Below, piece after piece: positions 12,681 to 17,760 of a stretch of 17,760 nt of DNA. The first letter of the stretch is position 1, and each line of letters opens with the position of its first letter. A program made the translations under genes and the position numbers. Source of the DNA: JBFGCT01 sp041581055. GTDB taxonomy: Bacteria; Actinomycetota; Acidimicrobiia; Acidimicrobiales; Ilumatobacteraceae. Below the pieces are notes generated by a model. It was given only the letters and a program-made list of their open reading frames with translations, was not told the DNA's origin and made no database searches. The stretch covers positions 1 through 17,760 of the forward strand of contig JBFGCT010000076.1 in the NCBI GenBank assembly GCA_041581055.1. The letters run 5' to 3'.

Positions 12681-15038
12681 GTGGTAGAACAGTCAACCGT
12701 GATTGCCGAATCCTTGGGCGGCAAGCGGATCGCCATCACCGGCTCGACCGGGTTCGTCGGCACCGCGCTCGTCGAGCGACTGCTGCGCAGCGTGCCCGAT
12801 TGCGAGCTGGTGCTGCTCGTGCGCGACGGCCAGCGGACGCCGGCCGCCAAGCGCACCCGGCGGGAGATCCTCAAGAACGACGCGTTCGACCGGCTACGGG
12901 CCGAGCACGGCGACGACTTCGACCGCGCCGTCGCCGGCCGGATCACGACCGTCGCCGGCGACGTGACGGTCGACGGGCTCGGCCTCGACACCGCCGACCT
13001 GGAGACGTTCAAGACGTGCGAGGTGGTGATCCACTCCGCCGCCGCGGTCTCGTTCGACTCGCCGCTCGACTCGGCGGTCGAGATCAACCTGCTCGGCCCG
13101 AGCCGGATCGCCGATCTGTGCAACGGGGAGGGAATCACCCCCCACCTCGTCGCGGTCTCGACGTGCTACGTCGCGGGCAACCGGCGCGGCAAGGCGCCGG
13201 AGGCGCTGGTCAGCGACGGCCCGTTCGACGTCGGCATCGACTGGCGCTCCGAGGTCGCCGCCACCCGCCGGCTGCGCAGCGACCTCGACGCGCAGAGCCG
13301 CGACCCCGAGCACCTCGTCCAGTTCCGCAAGGACGCCAGGACCGAGCTGGGCGCGGCCGGAGCGCCCGCGCTCGCCACCAAGACCGAGCAGCTCCGCGTC
13401 CGCTGGGTGAGGGACCAGCTCGTCGAGGCCGGCCGGGCGCGGGCGGCGAGCGTCGGGTGGCCGGACGCCTACGCGTTCACCAAGGCGCTCGGCGAGCAGG
13501 CGCTGACCGACGTGAAGGGCGCGGTCCCCGTCTCGATCGTGCGCCCGTCGATCATCGAGTCGGCGCTGGCCGAGCCGAAGCCGGGTTGGATCCGCGGGTT
13601 CCGGATGGCCGAGCCGGTCATCATCTCCTACGCCCGCGGCTTGCTGCGCGAGTTCCCGGGCGTTCCCGAGGGCACGGTCGACGTCATCCCGGTCGACCTG
13701 GTCGTCGCCGCGATCATCGCCGTCGCCGCGCTCGGCCCCGACCGGGCGCCGGCGATCACGCAGGTCGCCTCCGGCGGCGTGAACCCGCTCAAGTACCGCA
13801 CGATGGTCGACAGCGTCAGCGGCTGGTTCCTCGACCACCCGCTCTACGACCCGAAGGGCCAGCCGATCGTCGTCCCGGAGTGGCGGTTTCCGGGCCGCGG
13901 CCGCGTCCAGGCCCAGCTGACACGGGCCAAGACCCTGCTGACCCGCGGCGAGCAGGTGCTCCAGGCCCTGCCCCTGCGCGGCAAGCAGGCCGAGTTCGCG
14001 GCGACCCTCGAAACCCGGCGGATGGAGGTCGAGCGGGCGCTCGAGTACGTCGAGCTGTACGGCCTGTACACCGAGTGCGAGGCGATCTACCAGGTCGACA
14101 ACCTGATGGCGATCTGGGACGGCCTCGACGCCCACGACCAGGCGACGTTCAACTTCGACCCCCGCTCGGTCGAGTGGGTGCACTACGTCACCGAGATCCA
14201 CCTGCCGTCGATCATCCAGCACGCGCGGGTCAAGACGACGCCCGGCCCGTCCCGCTCGACCGACCGCATGGTGCGCATGCGCAAGCAGGTGCTCGACCCG
14301 AAGCGGCACATCGCGGCGTTCGACCTTGAGAACACCCTGATCTCCTCGAACGTGGTCGAGAGCTACTCGTGGCTCGCGACCCGTCGCCTCAACACGCCCG
14401 AGCGGGTGCGCTACGTGCTCCGTGCGCTGACGGAGGGCCCGGGGCTCCTGCGCCTCGACCGGCGCGACCGGACCGACTTCCTGCGCCACTTCTACCGCCG
14501 GTACGAGGACGCCCCGGTCGAACAGATCGAGCAGGACGCCCGCGAGATGCTGACGCAGCTCATCGTCACCAAGGCGTTCCCCGCCGGGTTGCGCCGCGTC
14601 CGCCAGCACCGGGCGCTCGGCCACCGGACGATCCTGATCACCGGCGCGCTCGACTTCGCCGTCGCCGGCCTGGCGCCGCTGTTCGACGAGATCGTCGCCG
14701 CCGAGATGAGCGTGCGCCCCGACGGCACCTACAGCGGGGAGATGGTCACCGTCCCCCCGACGGGCGAGGCGCGCGCCCAGATCCTCGCCGAGTACTGCGA
14801 GGCGGAGGGGCTGCGCCTTGACGAGAGCGTGGCCTACGCCGACTCGTCGTCCGACCTCCCCCTGTTCGAGGCCGTCGGCTACCCGGTCGCCGTCAACCCC
14901 GAGACGCGGCTCGCGACGATCGCCCGCAAGCGCGGCTGGCTGGTCGAGGAGTGGTCCAAGGCCGACGGCGGTCCCCGCCCGCTCCTTCCGATCGGCGAGC
15001 TGATGGTCGAGCGCGAGCGCAGGAGGAAGTTCGCGTGA
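12681..15038 (+). CDS. Fused acyl-CoA/thioester reductase (SDR, FAR-like) and HAD-IB hydrolase
   Basis: A 785-residue two-domain protein. Residues 15-360 are an extended short-chain dehydrogenase of the male-sterility/NAD_binding_4 type that reduces fatty acyl-CoA or carrier thioesters: NADP motif GSTGFVG (21-27), HSAAAVSF (118-125), Ser160 in VAVST and the catalytic pair Tyr264/Lys268 in YAFTK. Residues about 365-535 form a C-terminal reductase region. Residues 545-760 are a HAD-IB domain: FDLENTL (547-553), TG of ITGALD (654-655), and DSSSD (721-725) before PVAVNP. Two HAD core residues are altered (Asp to Glu550, Lys to Arg698), so phosphatase activity is doubtful. GTG at 12681 gives the longest frame; GTG at 12699 (779 residues) is favoured by the promoter. 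First gene of a probable operon under the divergent TetR. Confidence 0.88.
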   Translation: MVEQSTVIAESLGGKRIAITGSTGFVGTALVERLLRSVPDCELVLLVRDGQRTPAAKRTRREILKNDAFDRLRAEHGDDFDRAVAGRITTVAGDVTVDGLGLDTADLETFKTCEVVIHSAAAVSFDSPLDSAVEINLLGPSRIADLCNGEGITPHLVAVSTCYVAGNRRGKAPEALVSDGPFDVGIDWRSEVAATRRLRSDLDAQSRDPEHLVQFRKDARTELGAAGAPALATKTEQLRVRWVRDQLVEAGRARAASVGWPDAYAFTKALGEQALTDVKGAVPVSIVRPSIIESALAEPKPGWIRGFRMAEPVIISYARGLLREFPGVPEGTVDVIPVDLVVAAIIAVAALGPDRAPAITQVASGGVNPLKYRTMVDSVSGWFLDHPLYDPKGQPIVVPEWRFPGRGRVQAQLTRAKTLLTRGEQVLQALPLRGKQAEFAATLETRRMEVERALEYVELYGLYTECEAIYQVDNLMAIWDGLDAHDQATFNFDPRSVEWVHYVTEIHLPSIIQHARVKTTPGPSRSTDRMVRMRKQVLDPKRHIAAFDLENTLISSNVVESYSWLATRRLNTPERVRYVLRALTEGPGLLRLDRRDRTDFLRHFYRRYEDAPVEQIEQDAREMLTQLIVTKAFPAGLRRVRQHRALGHRTILITGALDFAVAGLAPLFDEIVAAEMSVRPDGTYSGEMVTVPPTGEARAQILAEYCEAEGLRLDESVAYADSSSDLPLFEAVGYPVAVNPETRLATIARKRGWLVEEWSKADGGPRPLLPIGELMVERERRRKFA
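12682..12690 (+). promoter_or_regulatory. Possible extended -10 of the reductase cluster
   Basis: TGG followed by TAGAAC resembles an extended -10 (TGn plus TAnnnn). RNA would start near 12697, two bases before the in-frame GTG at 12699. If real, the upstream GTG at 12681 cannot be the start codon. Confidence 0.35.
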
Positions 15039-15057
15039 GGGCGTCGAACCGACCGAC

Positions 15058-15075
15058 GCGCCCGGCGCCGGGCGC
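15058..15075. repeat. 18-bp perfect GC palindrome between reductase-HAD and dehydrogenase genes
   Basis: GCGCCCGGCGCCGGGCGC is fully self-complementary. In RNA it could fold into a very stable short hairpin just before the AGGAGG of the next gene (15088-15093). It could tune read-through, RNA stability or translation between the two genes. Confidence 0.6.
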
Positions 15076-15099
15076 CGCGTGTCACCCAGGAGGTGCGGC

Positions 15100-16272
15100 G
15101 TGAAGGGCCTGCGGATCAAGCGCAACCTCACCAGGTTCGGCGTGGCGCGCATCGTGTCGGGGGTGACACCCGGCGGCGCGGCGAAGCTCGGGCCGCTCGA
15201 GTTCCGCTCCTTCGACGACCCGGACCGCCCCGGGGACGACTGGCATCGAGTCAGCACGCGGCTCGCCGGCATCTGCGGATCGGACCTCTCGCTCGTCGAG
15301 GGCCACGCCTCGGCCTACTTCGACGATTGGGTGAGCTTCCCGTTCGTCCCCGGTCATGAGGTGGTCGGCGAGCTCGACGACGGCGTGCGGATCGTGCTCG
15401 AACCAGTCCTCGGCCACGAGGCACGCGGGTTCCCGCCACCGTTCGCCGGCGCCGCGCCCGGGGACGGCGACGACTACGCCCACCTCGCGACCGGGGCGCT
15501 CGAGCCCGGCATCCAGACCGGGTTCTGCTGCTCGACCGGGGGCGGATGGGCCCCGTGGTTCTGGGCCCACGAGTCGCAGCTCCACCGCGTCGACGACGAC
15601 CTGTCCGACGAGCGGGCGGTGCTCGTCGAGCCGTTTGCCGGCGGGATCCACGCCGCGCTGCTCGCCGCGCCGCTCGTGCGCGCCGCCGACCGGCCGGTCG
15701 TCGCCGTGCTCGGGGCGGGGACGATGGGCCTCGCCGCGGTCGCCGGGCTGCGGCGATACGTGCCGGGCATTCGGATCGTCGTCGGCGCCCGCTACCCGCA
15801 CCAGCGCAGCCTCGCCTCGGACTTCGGCGCCGACGTCGTCGTCGAGCCCACGGACCTCGATCGCGCCGTCCGCCGCGAGGTCGGCTGCCACCTGATCGGC
15901 GACCAGCTCTCGTCGGGCGCCCACGTCACCATCGACGCGGTCGGCTCGCAGGACTCGATCGTCGATTGCCTCCGCGTCACACGGCCCCGCGGCCGGGTCG
16001 TCCTGCTCGGGATGCCGGCCGAGGTCACGGTCGACCTGACCGGGCTCTGGCACCGCGAGACCGAACTCAAGGGCGCCTACACGTACGGCACCGAGACGCT
16101 CGCCGACGGCACGCGGACGCGCACGTTCGACCTGGCGATCGACACCGTCACGGCCGTCCGCGCCGAGCGTCTGCTGTCCGCCACCTATCCCCTCGCCGAT
16201 CACGTCGACGCGATCGCCCACGCCTCGGCCGCCGGCCGCCGCGGCGCCGTCAAGATCGCCTTCCGCCCATGA
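15100..16272 (+). CDS. Medium-chain zinc-dependent alcohol dehydrogenase-like protein
   Basis: A 390-residue NAD(P)-dependent dehydrogenase of the medium-chain (MDR) superfamily. The catalytic zinc site is visible: Cys59 in AGICGSD, His86-Glu87 in VPGHEVVGE and Glu177 in VLVEPFA. The Rossmann motif is VLGAGTMG (203-210). The usual four-cysteine structural zinc lobe is missing: the region 100-150 has only Cys143-Cys144 and an unusual loop with FCCSTGGGWAPWFWAHESQLH. Substrate is unknown; an alcohol or hydroxyacid is probable. The GTG at 15100 is chosen because a full AGGAGG (15088-15093) lies 6 bases upstream; a GTG at 15079 precedes that site and is rejected. It lies 61 bases after the reductase-HAD gene and 114 bases before the LarA-like gene, all on one strand. 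Confidence 0.88.
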   Translation: MKGLRIKRNLTRFGVARIVSGVTPGGAAKLGPLEFRSFDDPDRPGDDWHRVSTRLAGICGSDLSLVEGHASAYFDDWVSFPFVPGHEVVGELDDGVRIVLEPVLGHEARGFPPPFAGAAPGDGDDYAHLATGALEPGIQTGFCCSTGGGWAPWFWAHESQLHRVDDDLSDERAVLVEPFAGGIHAALLAAPLVRAADRPVVAVLGAGTMGLAAVAGLRRYVPGIRIVVGARYPHQRSLASDFGADVVVEPTDLDRAVRREVGCHLIGDQLSSGAHVTIDAVGSQDSIVDCLRVTRPRGRVVLLGMPAEVTVDLTGLWHRETELKGAYTYGTETLADGTRTRTFDLAIDTVTAVRAERLLSATYPLADHVDAIAHASAAGRRGAVKIAFRP

Positions 16273-16325
16273 TCGCCTCGGTCATCCCCGCTCCGCTTCG
16301 GCCACTCGGCCGGCCCGGCTCGCCG

Positions 16326-16351
16326 CCGGCGCCTCCCCCGCCGGGCGCCGG
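16326..16351. repeat. Hairpin in the dehydrogenase-larA-like gap
   Basis: CCGGCGCC (16326-16333) and GGCGCCGG (16344-16351) form a perfect 8-bp stem with a 10-base loop. No T-tract follows, so it is not a typical intrinsic terminator. It could stabilise or attenuate the polycistronic message. The rest of this 114-bp gap shows no convincing promoter. Confidence 0.5.
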
Positions 16352-16386
16352 ATCGGTCCGCTGCTCCACGAAAGGCTCCTGCTGAC

Positions 16387-17760
16387 ATGCCTCGCCCCGG
16401 ATTCGTACTCGACGTCGATCGGTCGACGCCGCCGACGCTGTTCTGGCGCGGCGAGGGATTCAGCCTCGAACGCCTCCCGGCCGACCGCAGCCGCATCATC
16501 TATCCGCCCGAGCCGCTGCCCGGCCTCGACGACCTCGACGGGCGCATCCGCCACGCGCTGCTCAACCCGCTCGACATGGAGCCGCTGCCGGCGCTGCTGA
16601 CGCCGAACATGAAGCTGACGATCTGCTTCGACGACGCCAGCCTGTCGCTGCCCAAGATGCAGCGGCCCGACAACCGCCAACGCGTCGTCGAGGCGGTGCT
16701 CGACATGGCCGCCGAGGCCGGGGTCGACGACGTCCACATCATCGCCGCCCTCGGGCTGCACCGGCGGATGCACGAGTACGAGCTGCGCCACGTGCTCGGC
16801 GACCGCGTCGTCGACGCGTTCATGCCGCGGGGCACGCTCTACCAGCACGACGCGGAGGACTACGACAACCTGACCGTCATCGGCGAGACCGACCACGGCG
16901 AGGTCGTCGAGATCAACAAGCGCGCCGCCGACTCCGACCTCGTCGTCTACGCCAACGTCAACCAGGTGGCGATGGACGGCGGTTGGAAGTCGTTGACGAC
17001 CGGCCTCGCCTCGTACCGCTGCCTCAGCTATCACCACAACCCCGAGGCGCTGCAGAACACCCGGAGCCTGATGGACCGGCACCACTCGGCGCTGCACCAC
17101 AGCATCTGGCGGATGGGCGAGGTGCTGCGCGACAGCGGGCCACCGATCTTCCAGATCGAGACGACGATCAACACCCAGGCCTTCCCCGACACGTTCGGCT
17201 TCCTGTCGAAGCGGGAGTGGGAGTGGAGCGCCAAGGACCGGGCGCTGTACCTCGCGACGACCGCGTCGCTCAAGCGCGCGCCGAGCCGGGTCGCCCGCAA
17301 GATCTTCCACTCGATCGAGTCGCCGTACCGCACGACGAGCGTCCAGGCCGGGGCCACCGACACCGTCCACGAGATCACCCTGGAGAACGTCTACCGCCAG
17401 CACCTCGTCGAGGTCGAGGGCCAGACCGACATCTTGACCATGGGCATCCCGTTCATCAGCCCGTACAACCCGGAATCGATCATGAACCCGATCCTGGTGA
17501 TGTGCATGGGCCTCGGGTACCTGTTCAACATGTACCGCGGCAAGCCGCTGGTGAAGGAGGGCGGGGTCGTGATCATGACCCACCCGACCCCGGCCGACTT
17601 CCACCCGGTGCACCACCCGAGCTACATCGACTTCTTCGACGAGGTGCTCGCCGACTCCACCGATCCGGTCGTGATGGCCGACAAGTACGAGCAGAAGTAC
17701 GCCGAGGACGAGTGGTATCGGCACCTCTACCGCACCGGCAACGCCTACCACGGCGTGCAC
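16387..17760 (+). CDS. LarA-like (DUF2088, lactate racemase N-terminal) protein, 3' end missing
   Basis: 458 residues are visible and the frame is open at the window edge. The N-terminal half matches the DUF2088/LarA domain: LPKMQRPDNRQRVVEAVLD (88-106), VHIIAALGLHRRMHEYELR (116-134) with His125 where LarA has a catalytic histidine, QHDAEDYDNLTVIGET (153-168) and INKRAADSDLVVYANV (176-191) with Lys178 near the place of the cofactor-binding lysine. LarA uses a nickel-pincer nucleotide to racemise lactate, and relatives act on other 2-hydroxyacids. The PH..AG.SGG nickel-ligand stretch of LarA reads NVNQVAMDGGWKS here (190-202), without the histidine, so chemistry may differ. Already longer than LarA (about 425). 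Start ATG 16387; only a weak AAAGG 11 bases upstream. Last visible gene of the TetR-facing cluster. No larB, larC or larE is in the window. Confidence 0.78.
   Translation, partial: MPRPGFVLDVDRSTPPTLFWRGEGFSLERLPADRSRIIYPPEPLPGLDDLDGRIRHALLNPLDMEPLPALLTPNMKLTICFDDASLSLPKMQRPDNRQRVVEAVLDMAAEAGVDDVHIIAALGLHRRMHEYELRHVLGDRVVDAFMPRGTLYQHDAEDYDNLTVIGETDHGEVVEINKRAADSDLVVYANVNQVAMDGGWKSLTTGLASYRCLSYHHNPEALQNTRSLMDRHHSALHHSIWRMGEVLRDSGPPIFQIETTINTQAFPDTFGFLSKREWEWSAKDRALYLATTASLKRAPSRVARKIFHSIESPYRTTSVQAGATDTVHEITLENVYRQHLVEVEGQTDILTMGIPFISPYNPESIMNPILVMCMGLGYLFNMYRGKPLVKEGGVVIMTHPTPADFHPVHHPSYIDFFDEVLADSTDPVVMADKYEQKYAEDEWYRHLYRTGNAYHGVH

Noticed and set aside
12681..15038. Two separate genes instead of one reductase-HAD fusion
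   Set aside because: The frame is open and motif-bearing throughout, with no stop or plausible ribosome site between the reductase region (to about residue 535) and the HAD domain (from about 545).
15080..15086. TGTCACC as another ECF41 promoter
   Set aside because: The seventh base differs and no CGTC follows at 16 bases. A similar TGTCACC near 1339 fails the same test.
12894..15272. Minus-strand frame of about 790 codons opposite the reductase-HAD gene
   Set aside because: The plus-strand frame has intact reductase and HAD motifs; the minus product is repetitive Arg/Asp/Val/Leu without motifs.
16282..17760. Minus-strand open frame reaching the window edge
   Set aside because: The plus-strand LarA-like frame carries recognisable domain motifs over the same bases; the antisense product does not.

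Overview
The window is very GC-rich, with most third codon positions G or C, and is densely coded on both strands. No stretch over about 160 bases lacks a gene. The gene families (a mycothiol-type metal-dependent DinB-like protein, an ECF41 sigma factor, an acyl-CoA carboxylase beta subunit, epoxide hydrolase, TetR and MFS genes) and the many TAnnnT boxes 6-8 bases before start codons point to a free-living actinobacterium. Acidimicrobiia would fit, but that rank is inferred from style and no marker gene proves it. No tRNA, rRNA, transposase, integrase, CRISPR array or phage gene was seen.

Layout. 1-1267 (-): acyl-CoA carboxylase carboxyltransferase, running off the left edge. 1430-3369 (+): a TIGR03084-type DinB/MDMPI-fold protein followed closely by an epoxide hydrolase. 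3370-3498: a 13-bp-arm inverted repeat and then a 20-bp operator-like dyad in front of an MFS exporter (3499-4812). 4902-6085 (+): a small CCHC-containing protein and an alpha/beta hydrolase. 6105-7066 (-): a DUF4389 membrane protein and a DUF1330 protein. 7098-7213: a tandem/direct repeat patch. 7229-9324 (-): an FAD oxidoreductase overlapping an ECF41 sigma factor by 4 bp. 9433-10737 (-) murF and 10762-11850 (+) ddl are divergent and share a palindromic promoter core. 11965-12558 (-): TetR. 12681-17760 (+): a fused acyl reductase/HAD protein, a medium-chain alcohol dehydrogenase and a LarA-like (DUF2088) protein cut by the right edge.

How genes work together. Ddl makes D-Ala-D-Ala and MurF attaches it to the UDP-MurNAc-tripeptide, so the divergent pair covers two consecutive steps of peptidoglycan precursor synthesis. 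The oxidoreductase-sigma operon has a textbook ECF41 promoter (TGTCACA, 16 bp, CGTC) directly before its first gene, so it is probably autoregulated. The TetR gene faces the reductase/dehydrogenase/LarA-like cluster across a 122-bp gap with a perfect 16-bp palindrome. This looks like a locally repressed three-gene pathway acting on an acyl chain or hydroxyacid; I do not recognise it as a characterised system, and it is the best candidate here for something undescribed.
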